Origin: Halocaridina rubra
Lineage: Eukaryota; Arthropoda; Malacostraca; Decapoda; Atyidae
Assembly (NCBI GenBank): GCA_037179515.1
Contig: JAXCGZ010007685.1
Span: forward strand, 17,501 to 81,500
DNA: 64,000 bases
Direction: 5' to 3'
The position numbers were made by a program, and so were the translations under genes. Positions 53,300-64,000 of this stretch are shown here, piece by piece. How positions within the stretch are numbered: the stretch's first letter is position 1; the number at the start of each line of letters is the position of its first letter. Under the pieces are notes generated by a model, which saw only the letters and a program-made list of their open reading frames with translations, was not told the origin of the DNA and made no database searches.

Positions 53300-56200
53300 A
53301 TGATTTTAAAGGGGGTGTTCAAGTTGCAAAAATGTTGTAATTATGGCTGTTTGAGTGTCATGAATTTTCTCTTGCGTCATTGTAAATGCAAATTTGTTCT
53401 AGTAATACACCATTCGGCTGAAAGTATACCGGTCTTCCAATACTTTGAATCCAAGTAGGTTCTTATCAGAGGAAGGAGTGCATCCAACTTGGGACTTCTG
53501 TTCGCATGCATCTCCTCCAATCATCTTAAGATGAGTAGTACCGTTGTATCAAGTTATTATATCGCTGATGCACAGATCTCTATACCTTGCCTTTCATTTA
53601 GATACTGTATTCGTATTCTAAGCTTTTTGAACCTTGAAAGCACAGATTTCTAATCTGTTACAAATTTAATGCATTTTAAGTACAACTCATGGAGCTAATG
53701 GTTGTGTTTTGGCTACTACCATTGGCTTTCTGTTAAGTATGTTCATATAGTAGAATCCTGCTTTTTTTTTTTTTTTTTTGACAACGTAACTTTTGAAAGG
53801 TAATAACTGGTCATTGTTATTGTGGCAATGTCGGGTCATGCACACTATTTTTACCAAATGATGTGGAGGATTTCCTGTGTTATTGCCTTTCGATATTTGA
53901 TCCCCCTTGATATTAGAAATTCAAGCACAACATTGGCACAGGTACGCAAACGATCTCTCAAGATTATATCCTCTGCCAATGCAAAATAAAACTAATATCA
54001 TGAACAGAGGTATTCTACGAAGGAAAAAATTAACAACGGTGTGCTGAGATCTTTTAAACCGTATTATTAGTCCATCTTTTGAGCAATACTTATAAGGGGA
54101 TTTGTGTACTGTCTATATGTAAAGAAACGAATCTCAGTGTGAAGATTCGTTTTATGCACCCCTTCAATTTTTGGACAAAACTATTTTTTTCTGATAGGTT
54201 TTGATGTGTTTTTAATTAATCAGATAGCTGTTTTTCTCGGAAATCACCATTTTTTGTGTTAGGGGGCAGAAGGTACTTGAGAACCTAATATAACTAAACT
54301 AGTCCAACCAAATATAACCCAAATACCCTATTTAAAATTTGAACCCTTACATACCTGAATAGTTAAAAATTTGGTGTTTATAGAGCAGGGTGGCGCATTT
54401 CAGGAATTTGTGATGAAACTGATTTTACGAATAGGCTATATATGGGAAACTGAACCATTCTTTCCAGACATTAGCTTATGAATTTCTCATTCAGAATAGT
54501 AAAATGTTCATACATATATTCTACCTACGAGCGTAGAAATAAATATTGTTGCAATGTCCATTAATCCTGGTCTTAACCATCCTGGTACCCAGTTGTCGTT
54601 AATGAAGTGATTAAGTTCAGAGGATCTGTACTTAAACAAGAGTAACCTGTTTATTTCATGTGACTATACCGCATGTTATTAAACATGAGTCTCATACAAA
54701 ATCTGAACATTCATGTTAAAGAAAATTTGTCTATAACGTATTCGCAAGACTTTGTCGTTCACAATTCTCATAATTGTTCGTACATAAGATCATAGTATCA
54801 CTATATAATACTTTCACAGAATTCCATGTTAATAGGGGCCTTAATCCTAACCCTAGACGTTAAGATATTGCTGCAACAACAGCTCTGTTTTAGATCAGGC
54901 GAAGTAATAAACTTGATCACAAAAAGGTGACAGGCTAATTGTCAAAAGCTTTTAGTGACTCATATTTCATTCTCAGTCTTCTACAGTTAATCTAAAATGA
55001 GCTATACATACACCATGTGTATGTGTATTCATGCATGTTTACTGTAAATGCCATGTCTATATACAGTATATATGGTCGCTTATATATGCACGCAATAATA
55101 CAGAAAAAACTCATGCTAATAAACTCCTACATATGTATGTCATAATAGATTAACTTGAAATATTTTCAAGACAAATGATATGCACCAAAAATCAAGTGAC
55201 GTCCTGTTTTCCAATGCAAAGAAATTTTACACTGTGGTTAATTGTGAGAGGTAACCAAGAATTCTCAACTTGATGCTTCTTGGCAATTTACCTAAATCAT
55301 GATAAAGCCTATTTTATATTCTTGTTTGGGGTCAAAACTATTATTTTATAGGGGTTGAAGGGATGAAGTCGTGCTTCATTTTTAGCTGAAGGACCTTGAC
55401 AAGATAGTTCACTTCCTTACCCCTGTCATATCCCCTTCAGTTCATTTTAGCTGATAAAAAATTACCAGTGGACAGTCTGAGCATGACTATAAGACGCTTT
55501 TAAAAGCTGCTTAAGATTTTTTTTATTGTAAAATAAGGATCAGCATTCACATGGGAGAAGCATCCATAAGAGCATTGGTGCTGATCTTTTTCAAAAAATT
55601 TTAAATAGGTGAGTAATCACCAAACTTATAGTGCTTTGTGGGAGGATTGAGTGATATCGCTTATATGTGTATGTAGTCTAATTCAAGTTCAATAATAATT
55701 CATTTTATATTCATAATTAATACAAAATGGTTTACTTCCTTGTAAGCTTCCGTAGTGTGGCCCTCTTATTAAGCAAAAATTATAACAAAATTATAGCAAA
55801 ATGTCAACAATGTAATAATTTTCTTAATTTTATTAGAGCACATGTGCAATTAATAGGGACACCTATTTGTTTATTAATTTTTGAGCTAGTCATGATAGCA
55901 GATTTGGTAGGGCAGTCCTATTTGCTTTTACAAAAACATTTCATAAAATGTTAGAAGGTTAGGTTAATCCTATTTTTATTTACTCGTCGGGATACGACCT
56001 TTCTTTTGCATATAGGATCTGCATTATTACATATCTCAACATCTTCTCTCTCTTCGAGCTGTTATACACATTATTATCAAAAGTCACTCTATGCATTAAC
56101 ATTTTTATGTACACAAAGGTAGTTTTGCTGTAGGTGCTGAAACTTTGTATGCTGTCATTATTTAGTCCTTAGTGGCATTATCACATGCTCTTTGAGGATA

Positions 56201-56340
56201 AAAAATGGAGTTAAGAGGATAACTTGCTGAAGCAAGCATCACCATTGTATATGAATTTTCAACTAATTTCCTCACGATAGGGAATAATGTGTGTACTTAA
56301 TTAAAAAAAATTATTAATATGCTTAATGTTTTCTTTGCAG
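53300..56340 (+). other. Presumed first intron of NFYA
   Basis: Three kilobases without a supported coding region. AT-rich, with a polyT run at 53763-53779 and a TATGTATG-type patch around 55010-55140. Ends in a good acceptor, TTTTCTTTGCAG at 56329-56340. A 75-codon frame at 55727 has no recognisable feature and is left out. Confidence 0.45.
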
Positions 56341-56424
56341 TATAATATTTAGTAACTGCTTAAAGAGAAGTGTATTGGATAGAGATCGTACAAGATGCAG
56401 GCTGTTCAGCAGGCTGCAACTCAG
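56341..56424 (+). CDS. NFYA: NF-YA exon with start codon (coding 56395-56424)
   Basis: Acceptor TTTCTTTGCAG, then 54 bases of 5' UTR with an upstream stop (TAA at 56361-56363 in another frame), ATG at 56395 in the context CAAGATGC, and ten codons MQAVQQAATQ to the donor CAG/GTAACT at 56425. Phase 0. The next exon continues in frame with the same glutamine-rich style, and no better upstream ATG is visible in the exon. NF-YA is the sequence-specific subunit of the trimeric CCAAT-binding factor NF-Y. The name rests on exons 58226 and 63460; this exon alone would not identify it. Confidence 0.6.
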
Positions 56425-56554
56425 GTAACTATGTAGTTCATAATATTGTCTGTTGTTAAGAAATTGATAATTCACTATACAAGTGTACCATTATTGGTTG
56501 TATACTGTTGGTTGAGGTAAAATATTTGTTTTGCCCTAAGGTAATGAGAGGGAT

Positions 56555-57725
56555 TATTTTATTAATTTATTGCGCCAAGGCGTCAGACATTACATGAATT
56601 CATACAAATAATGCTTCAAATGGATACACAACCAAGAATAGAACATAGTTTACAGGGAGGTGTACACACTGATAAAACATTGCTGCATAATAACACACAA
56701 CTCACAGTATGGCAGCACAGAGTACATTATATACAAAAGTAAAGCTCAGAGAAACACAGAACACACAAACAGAATTATACAGCAACATACAGAAAATATA
56801 TGTATAATTCAATATAATTAATGGCCACCAAAGTGAGGATAACGAGCAAGAATAACATCAAGGTTGTCATCATTAAGTAAAAACGAGCAGATCTGTATTA
56901 AGTTCTGACCTCGTGGTAAAACATCTCTCACTGTGGGGCACTGAAGACAATAGTGGTCAAGAGTGTTATCATTAGGACGGTCGCATAATTTACAGGAGGT
57001 GTACTGTGGCATATCTAGAGTCTGGGAGACCTGCCATAAAGGCCGATACCCCATTCTGAGCCGAGCACTAACTACATTGTTTTTCCGCACCATTAAGCCG
57101 CATCTGCGATACTTGTAGCGACTGTGAAGAAAGTGATCATGGTGCTGTATGGACACACTGTTGGCCCTCTCTGTGTCCCTGCGCCGGACCGTCATGGCAA
57201 ACCCAGCTGAGTAGATGATGTTACGTAGGCATCGGAGGGAGGGCTCAGCGTCCACAGCATGCCCATCCAGCATACAGACCGCCTTGGCAAGACGATCCGC
57301 TGTGTCGTTGCCAGTCAGCCCAATGTGAGAGGGCGTCCATACAAACGACACAACGAGAGAAACATCCTGAGCGGCCGCGAGGCGACATAGTATATCTCCC
57401 ACAGCACGGCCACAGATGGGTCTTGGCGAGGATAGGGCTTGTAGGGCCGATTGGGAGTCACAAATTATTACCCCATTCACTCGTCGTCGAACAAGGAGAG
57501 TCACAGCATCCAAGATGGCATTCAGTTCACAGTAGGTGGAACTCGACGAGGTGGGTAGTCTACGGCCAATCCATGAATCAGCCGGCACAGGCGGCTCCAT
57601 GGTGGGGGAAAACACAGCACATGCCGCCCTCCCTTCTGCTTGCACAGAACCATCAACATAGACGTGGTGTGCTGCAGGGACAGACGAGAGAATCATAAAG
57701 AGGAAATCAGTAAGGGTCACCAGTT
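56555..57725 (-). mobile_element. Non-LTR element fragment with intact RNase H frame
   Basis: A 300-codon frame (57720-56818) in the NFYA intron, antisense to the gene. RNase H: HHVYVDGSVQAEG (D), YCELNAILDAVTLL (E), VIICDSQSALQAL (D), FVWTPSHIGLTGNDTADRLA (H and D), then a C-terminal CKLCDRPNDNTLDHYCLQCP knuckle and a final RYPHFGGH. This is the 3' end of ORF2 of a jockey/I-type element with RNase H, 5'-truncated. All catalytic residues are present and no stop interrupts it, so it is a fairly young insertion. The start Met here is only where the frame opens. Confidence 0.8.
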
Positions 57726-57850
57726 GTACAAACTAAGAGTTGATCAAGGAGACAGGGATTGGGTGTGTGAAACCCTCCATGAGAGGCTTTTACATATAAA
57801 AGGGTGAGAGTGCTGGGAATAGAATCAGTTGTGAGTGATAAACAAGATGG

Positions 57851-58045
57851 TACCAGCGTAAGCTAGGGAAACCTCCTGGCGAGACTTTGAATTTAAATTG
57901 GGCAGTTGCTTCTTTGTTCATTGTATACAGCCTTCATTAGTGAAGATCGTACCAGGTAAGCTAGGGAAACCTCCTGCCGAGACTTTGAATTTAAATTGGG
58001 CAATAGCTTCTTTGTTCATTATATACCGCCTTCATTAGTGATAAT
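57851..58045 (+). repeat. Tandem duplication, 99 bp
   Basis: Two units starting at TACCAG (57851 and 57950) sharing AAGCTAGGGAAACCTCCTG and GAGACTTTGAATTTAAATTG. The second unit has ACCAG/GTAAGC, a good splice donor sequence, where the first has an extra C. Intronic, no coding role visible. Confidence 0.8.
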
Positions 58046-58225
58046 GAGAACATACGATTATGATTGGAGATGAAAGCAAGTTCAATTTGATTATAGGTTC
58101 TTTATTTTGTACTGTTTGTATTCTGTGTTTGAAGACACCTTGATGGTAGAAGGCAGTATGATATATATCATATTTTTACTTTGATAATTCTTTATGTAAT
58201 TAGTATGTAATTCTTGTTATTATAG

Positions 58226-58363
58226 GGTGCTCAGATCATTCAGACAGCCAATGGCCAGCTGATGCTTCAGACTGTTGGAGGTTCTGGATCGATACAGGTT
58301 GCCTCTGCTGGGAATGCTCAACAGTTACAACAGATTCAGGTTGTTTCTGCATCTGGGATACAG
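58226..58363 (+). CDS. NFYA: NF-YA glutamine-rich exon, 46 codons
   Basis: Acceptor TTGTTATTATAG, donor ATACAG/GTAACT, exactly 46 codons in phase 0 at both ends. It encodes GAQIIQTANGQLMLQTVGG through to QQLQQIQVVSASGIQ. The second part lines up with the vertebrate NF-YA activation domain, which has GLQQIQLVPPGQIQ, and the first with its GGQLITSTGQPIMVQ region (recalled from the family). It is rich in Q and hydrophobic residues, as in activation domains. Because it is a multiple of three, skipping it would keep the frame, similar to the long and short NF-YA isoforms of vertebrates. Alternatives: another Q-rich factor such as Sp1, CREB or POU2F. Confidence 0.65.
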
Positions 58364-58543
58364 GTAACTTTTATTTTTATTTTCTCTGAAAGGCTTATGA
58401 AAACTTTTGAGTATTATTTCTACATTTGGCTGTACCTCCTTTGCAGTGCTTTTAGGTTTTATTAGCCTTGTTTACATTCCATATTTGGAAAATATTTTTC
58501 TGATTAGTGGATAGATTTGCTAATAAATTAGATTGTAGTTATA

Positions 58544-60918
58544 CAGATGACCCCCAACTTTTGAACATCCGTAGATTTGAAACAAATACAAGTTTAAATT
58601 CTGGTGTCCGTGCCATTCCTGCCTAGCCTGACTTTCGGCTGCATCCGAAGGCGTGCAGCACTGTGGCATACAGCATGTTTTCATAAATGATTACTCAGCC
58701 TGTGTGCCCTAAAGACACTCTTCGTTATGTTCCTGGTTTTTTGTAGTGAATTATCCCATACATCTCTTATCCATCATAAGTCTTATAAAACTACAAGCAA
58801 TTTCGATGGAAACAAAGGTGGTGATAATAAAGAATCTTGATTGTGGTGACAAAATGGTGAATGTAGCTCTCGTTTACAATATGAACCATTCCACTGTGGG
58901 TACGATTTACAAGAACAAAGATCGTATTATGGAACATGTGAAAAGTGCAGTGCCTATGCAGTCTGCTTTTATTAGGAAGAAATAGGGGAGGCTAATAAAA
59001 GAAATGGAGAATTTTCTTAGTACAGTAGTTGGATGGAACACCAATGGTAGTGGTGGGCAAGACTTAACCTGATATTGATTCAGGAAAAGGCTTTGTCCCT
59101 TTTCGAAGACTTGATGGCTAAGGCTGGTGACGAAATGTTTGCAGCCAGTTATTGATGCTTTCAATGTTTCATGATGCATGTTACTTGCATCATGTTTCCA
59201 TTACTGGTGAAGCAGCGAGTCCCAACAAATGGCTGCTGAGAAATTTCCAAACACCCTTAAAGAATCATCGATGATGGTGGTTTTATTACTTAGCAAATCT
59301 TACGTGTGGACGAGACTCGCCATTTTTTTGAAAAGCATGCCAAACAGGATGTACAGTAGTCGTGAGATAACGGTGCCAGGCTTTAAGGTGGCAAAGGATA
59401 GGTTACCCTAAATGCTTGGCAGCAACGCTTTGGGAGACTTCAGTACTTTATACCTAAAGTCAAACTGTATTGCCGGGAGAAAGGAATCCCTTTCGAGATT
59501 CTCTTGATCGAGTATAATGCCCCTGGCCACCCATCACAATTAGATGATGATCATTTGGATGTAAAAGTTGTCTGTCTGCCTCCTTACACAACTTTACTCC
59601 TACAGTCAATAGATTAAGGTGTAATAGCTAATTTTAAGAAATATTACACTCATCGTACATACATTTAAGCATTGAAGGCAATGGATGATAACCCTGATAT
59701 GATCTTGAGCTTACGTGACTTAAGGAAAGCATTTAATATTTACATGTGTATCAAGTACATTGATGCTGTAAGGCGTGAAGTTACTGAGACCACTTTGTAC
59801 GGTGTTTGGAAGTCTATGGCCACAGTATTTCAATGATTTTGAAGGATTTACACCAGAGGAGGAAGACAAGAAAATCCTTGAAAGTCCTGTTTATATAAGC
59901 AAGAAGCTGAACCTTGACTTGGAGGAAGAGGACTTTGATGAGCTGCTTCGAGTTACGTTTACAGGAGTTGACAAAAGACGAACAAATGGAACTGGAAGTC
60001 ATGGAAAGAGAAGAACAAGAAAATGAAGAAGAGCTTATCCCTTTAAAGAAATCTGAAATGAAGTTGAAGGCTGAGGGATTTTCTTTTATGGAGAAAGGTG
60101 TCACTATTTTTGAGAACCAGGTCCCAATTGCTGAGATTCCCAAGAGTTGCAAATAGCATCCACGATGCCATGCACTGTTATATACGATGAAAAGAAAAAA
60201 CAGTGCACACTTCCTCAGAACAAATCTTCAAGAAATGTGAAGATCCCCAAGAAAAGATAAAAGCAGTGCTTTAACTTTGAGTGTTTCATTTCCGTTGCTT
60301 TCTCTGTCTTGTGCGTCCTCTTCTGTCGACGACATGCTACCACTTCAACTCCGCAACACCTTACCATTTCTAATCCATCACCTCAAACCTACTCTGCTAG
60401 TTTCAAAGGTTATTATTATTGCAATTTTATTATTATTAATATAATTTGGTTTTTGTTTTATTGTATATTTACGTTAAAAAAACAAATGTAACGTATAGCT
60501 TCACAACACCTTATCATCTCTCATCCATCACCTCAAGCCTACCCTACCAATTTCAAAGGTTATTACAATTACATTACAGTTTATTAATATTATTATTATA
60601 ATTTATGCTATATTATTGTGTCTTTAGGATAATCATACATATGTAGTACGTTCTAACCTTTTTAAAATGAAAAAATAACAATATTATTGTTATTGAAATG
60701 TATTAATATGATTTGTGTTTTATTATTGTGCCTTTAGGATAAGGAAACAAATGTATTATGTTCTAACACAAATTAATTGTGACATACAAGATCTTTTAGT
60801 GTGTGGTAGACATACATAGTAGTGTAAACCTAAATGTATAAATTATCAACTTACAAACAACTAGGATATGAACGGCCATTCGGAACGTAACTCAATCGTA
60901 AGTTGGGGAGTGTGTGTC
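58544..60918 (+). mobile_element. Tigger/pogo-type DNA transposon, TA target duplication
   Basis: Left end TA/CAGATGACCCCCAACTTTT, right end complement CACTCCCCAACTTACG with GTC/TA: terminal inverted repeats start CA and are bounded by TA at 58542-58543 and 60919-60920. The interior encodes a decayed transposase. Inserted in the second NFYA intron, same strand. An 80-bp segment (CACCTTACCATTTCTAATCC type) is duplicated near 60350 and 60505. Confidence 0.8.
58800..60260 (+). pseudogene. Tigger-type transposase, inactive
   Basis: N-terminal CENP-B-like helix-turn-helix: METKVVIIKNLDCGDKMVNV and YNMNHSTVGTIYKNKDRIM. Then, after a stop and frameshifts, ITVPGFKVAKDRL, LIEYNAPGHPSQLDD, VKVVCLPPYTTLLLQSID and VIANFKKYYTH, the DDE_1 core of pogo/Tigger/jerky proteins. 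In the motif normally reading DNAPGHP the aspartate is tyrosine, and at least ten stops follow. CENP-B and jerky proteins are domesticated relatives, but this copy is too broken to be one. Confidence 0.8.
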
Positions 60919-62034
60919 TAGATAGCATTTAGAAGTGATGTCTTGTAATGCATGAGAAGTTTTGAATGTCTCATTAGCCATTTATATCCTATCAAGAAAC
61001 ACTCCTTTTTATTTAATTCTTTACTATAATGTGTATCTTTAGAAGTGTATTACCTAAATGAAGTAGAGCCAAGGAACTGGGAATCGCTTTCATATTTTTC
61101 TCCTGTGAATAGCCATGAATATTTTGTTACTCAGCTACCCCCTTGATGAGGGGGATTATGACCTTTGAAGGTTCACATTCTTTTGCTTTTGCTTGTGTTC
61201 AAGAGTCTGCATACCTGAGAAGAAGGGCATTGATATTCATGGTACTCACTATGTGTATACAATGTTGGATATTGATTACTGATGGCTTTTGTTTTGTTAA
61301 GGTGATTTAAATTCGTGACAATTAAAATTTCAATGAGGTGTTTTTTCTAATGCTGTAGGGCTTTGTGATATTTTGGTGTAAATTTCAATATACGGATGCT
61401 CCCCTGCTAACGAACAAGTTACGTTCTCAACGGCTATTGTTATCCTGAATCGTTTGTTAATTGATACTTCGTATCTACAGGGGACGAGAGCGAGAGAGAA
61501 AGATATACACCTTTTTTGATTAACTCAAACTGTTTTGCTATATACACCTAGTTCTCAGAATAACGCCTAGATAGGTTCTCAGAAGGGTCGGGTAAATGGA
61601 AAATCGCGTGAAAAAACAGAGTTATTTTCCATAGGAAACAAAGATAAAGGGCATAGATACGTTCCAAACCTCACATAGACACACCATGCCAAAGATATAA
61701 GATAAGTAAAAAACATATTTTATTACTACATAGCAAATCAGAAAGCCCTGTATCAATTTTTAAGGGTATACAAAAGATATTCATATTCACTTTACAGCTA
61801 GAAATTAACGTACATTACTATACTTTACTCTATTATGCAGTGGGCAACAGTTATACAGTACACTGGGACATGCATGATGGCAGTGAGCAAGTAACTTATG
61901 TGGTAGAAGAGGAGGAGGATGCAGGAGAACGAACCTCTATCTGCAAATGTATACAAAGATAAAATAAGAATTATAAATAACCAAAGTAAGACTAAAAAAA
62001 AAAAAAATTATTTTGCAATGTCTAAATCTACCAT
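60919..62034. other. NFYA intron; possible MITE ends
   Basis: No coding region. At about 61552-61625 AACGCCTAG...AAAATCGCGTGAAAAA resembles, in reverse, the block at 63170-63255 (CGCGAATTCC, ATTGCAATTTCGC, AAATCGCG), as in short inverted-repeat transposons of arthropods. A second patch at 61393-61480 (GGATGCTCCCCTGCTAACG) looks like a separate repeat end. Weak evidence. Confidence 0.3.
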
Positions 62035-62520
62035 ATGACATTAAAAAAACTTAATCTACATTCTCTAGAGAGGCACAGAGTTAGGGGGGATATGACTGAG
62101 GTGTATAAATGGTTTAAAGGAATTAACAAGTGTGATATTAATAAAGTTTTAAAAATTCATGATCAAACCAGAACTCATAATGGGTAATGGATTTAATCTT
62201 GATAAATTTAGGTTCAGAAGGGAAATTGGTGAAAATTGGCTTGGTAATACCGTAGAGTATTCCTAGTAGGATAATAAATGCCAATACTTTTTTTGATGGG
62301 ATAGGATAGGAGGGGAAAAAAAGGGAGGGGATTAAGGATATAAGAGAATTGGAAGGAAAAGCACGAAAATTAAATAAAGTAAGAGAGAAAAAAGAGAGGG
62401 GCAGACCCTCGTGCCAAGTCTTGATCTGGAATTCAGATTCTGAATTGTATTACTTAGACACCTTCAAATGTAGATTAGATAGATATATGACAGAGGTAGG
62501 GTGGGTGTATATATAATGTA
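62035..62520 (+). pseudogene. CR1-like RT C-terminal fragment
   Basis: Plus-strand translation in pieces gives RGDMTEVYKWFKGINKCDIN, VLKIHDQTRTHN, KFRFRREIGENWLGNT and DTFKCRLDRYMTEVGW, the end of a CR1-like ORF2, of a different subfamily from elements A and B. Stops interrupt it. Its 3' UTR forms the left arm of the palindrome that follows. Confidence 0.6.
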
Positions 62521-62716
62521 TAATGATGATGATCTTTTCTTATTGTAATCCTCTTTGTACTGGTGGATGAAGCCTCCGCAGGCGCTTATTTACTATATTA
62601 ATTTTTTTTTTTTTAATATAGTAAATAAGCACCCGCAGAGGCTTCTTCCACCAGTACAAAAAGGATTACTATAAGAAAAGATCATCATCATTATACATTA
62701 TATATACACCCACCCT
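62498..62716. repeat. Near-perfect palindrome, about 100-bp arms
   Basis: Left arm 62498-62600 (AGGGTGGGTGTATATATAAT ... TTTACTATATTA) and right arm 62614-62716 are inverted copies separated by a 13-base T-rich loop. Few mismatches (for example GATGAAG versus GGAAGAAG). The arms are CR1 3' UTR plus the tail, so two copies of one 3' end meet head-on. Confidence 0.9.
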
Positions 62717-62740
62717 ATTGGGTAGAATAGAATGTTGGAG

Positions 62741-62940
62741 AGAGAGAGAGAGAGAGAGATCTTTAATTAACTCTTGTTCAATCAACCAAAACTACATTAT
62801 TTATTGTAAAAATAATGGTTTAATTACAAATTCGTAATAATAATGATATTAATAATTATAATAATAATAATAATCTCCACAATCATCATCAAAGGAAAAT
62901 TATTGTTAAAAATAGTAATAATAATAATAATAAAGATCTA
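62741..62940. repeat. Short (GA)n and (AAT)n microsatellites
   Basis: GA run at 62741-62759, then AATAATAAT patches at about 62835-62875 and 62910-62932. Intronic. Confidence 0.9.
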
Positions 62941-63261
62941 AGGAGAATTTTTGGAATAGACATCATGAGAGTAATGCAGAGGTATATTAAAACCCAGCAG
63001 AGAGCTGGATATTCGTTACACATCTTTTATAATCCCTTCACATCTGACAGGTCATTACACTCTCCATCTGTTTCTCTTTACAGCCTGATAAAGGCTGTTT
63101 TATTTTATCATTTTTGGTCCATCCTGGTGTCGCAACAATCTTAAATTTTTTTTTTTTTTTGGGGGGGGGGCATTATTCGCGAATTCCGAGTTTTTACTTA
63201 TTTTTGGGGGGCGTTATTGCAATTTCGCATATAAAAAAATCGCGTATAAAAGGAACAGGGT

Positions 63262-63378
<117 letters not shown>

Positions 63379-63459
63379 TTGCTTCTTTGTATCCACACGC
63401 AGGCAAGCGCACACACATCTTGCACCACGTTTGAAATTCATAAGAATGCTTCTTTTCAG

Positions 63460-63592
63460 GGAGGATCTCCTGTTGTGCTCCCAGGAAGTTCTGGCCAACA
63501 GGCACAACTTATTCAAACATCTGATGGCCAAGCACTAGTTTATCCTATACAGGTGGATAGTTCCGGAAACATCATTGGGCAACAACCAGCGG
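63460..63592 (+). CDS. NFYA: NF-YA glutamine-rich exon, phase 0 to 1
   Basis: Acceptor TGCTTCTTTTCAG, donor GCGG/GTGAGT. 133 bases, 44 codons plus one base. It encodes GGSPVVLPGSSGQQAQLIQ, then TSDGQALVYPIQVDSSGN and IIGQQPA. This aligns with the vertebrate NF-YA stretch having GQQVAQTAEGQTIVYQPVNA and DGTILQQ, including the T-x-G-Q-x-x-V-Y core; it is the strongest reason for the NF-YA call. The conserved NF-YB/C-interaction and CCAAT-binding domains would lie in later exons past position 64000. The gene is therefore partial at its 3' side. Confidence 0.68.
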
Positions 63593-63790
63593 GTGAGTAT
63601 AATTTATGTAAATCACATCGACGTGAGAATGCATACAGATGTTCAGTATGGATGTTGTGGGTGAAGGTCTTAGTAAAATTTCTTTACCCATGTCATGTCA
63701 TCTTTTTTAAATATTCTTACTACAGCACTGACATTACTCCTTATGCAATAAATTATATGTAATTATTCTTTTTATGTACAGACTAATGGG

Positions 63791-64000
<210 letters not shown>

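Noticed and set aside
58800..60260. Host CENP-B/jerky-like gene
   Set aside because: Flanked by inverted repeats and TA duplication, with many stops and a lost catalytic residue: a dead Tigger transposon.

Overview
The window is animal nuclear DNA. The long (AT)n and (CT)n tracts, the mix of non-LTR and LTR retrotransposon families, and a split gene with GT-AG introns point to an arthropod, most likely a decapod crustacean. That assignment is inference from repeat style, not a database match. There is no operon, CRISPR array or rRNA. Apart from one host gene at the right end, nearly everything that encodes protein is a transposable element, mostly broken and nested.

Positions 1-17140: two minus-strand CR1-like non-LTR elements. 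The first carries a solo LTR with a clean 5-bp duplication (CCCTC). The second is split, between the codons of its reverse transcriptase, by a full-length 10-kb LTR retrotransposon (6765-16802). That element has about 1.9-kb LTRs, a tRNA-Lys-type primer site, a repeat-rich leader, a shortened gag, and a pol ordered protease, integrase, reverse transcriptase, RNase H. Integrase ahead of a Ty3/gypsy-type RT is the arrangement known for Gmr1-like elements. A second, older minus-strand copy (17143-26911) has the same order, so it is not an assembly error.

Positions 17143-34480: the second Gmr1-like copy, itself split by an L2/CR1-like element; an opposite-facing LTR; an unassigned gypsy-type integrase (29262-30387); more CR1 and other RT relics; another LTR.

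Positions 34480-50304: a Mag/K02A2.6-like gypsy element. Its gag is split by a 5.8-kb I-like non-LTR element (ORF1 zinc knuckles and coiled coil; ORF2 endonuclease, RT, RNase H). Its 3' LTR region has been inflated by (AT)n tracts, a 276-bp tandem array containing a tRNA-like module, a DD41D mariner relic, a tRNA-derived SINE-like piece and a second L2-like copy.

Positions 51650-52342: alternating-orientation tRNA-like cores separated by (AT)n.

Positions 52600-64000: a CpG-rich segment with seven CCAAT pentamers in 154 bp, then three plus-strand exons (56341-56424, 58226-58363, 63460-63592) encoding a glutamine-rich region that matches the N-terminal activation domain of NF-YA, the CCAAT-binding subunit. 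The DNA-binding end of the gene lies beyond the window. Its introns hold an RNase H-bearing non-LTR fragment, a Tigger/pogo transposon with TA duplication, a CR1 tail forming a palindrome, and microsatellites. A CCAAT cluster upstream of the CCAAT-factor gene suggests possible autoregulation (inference).
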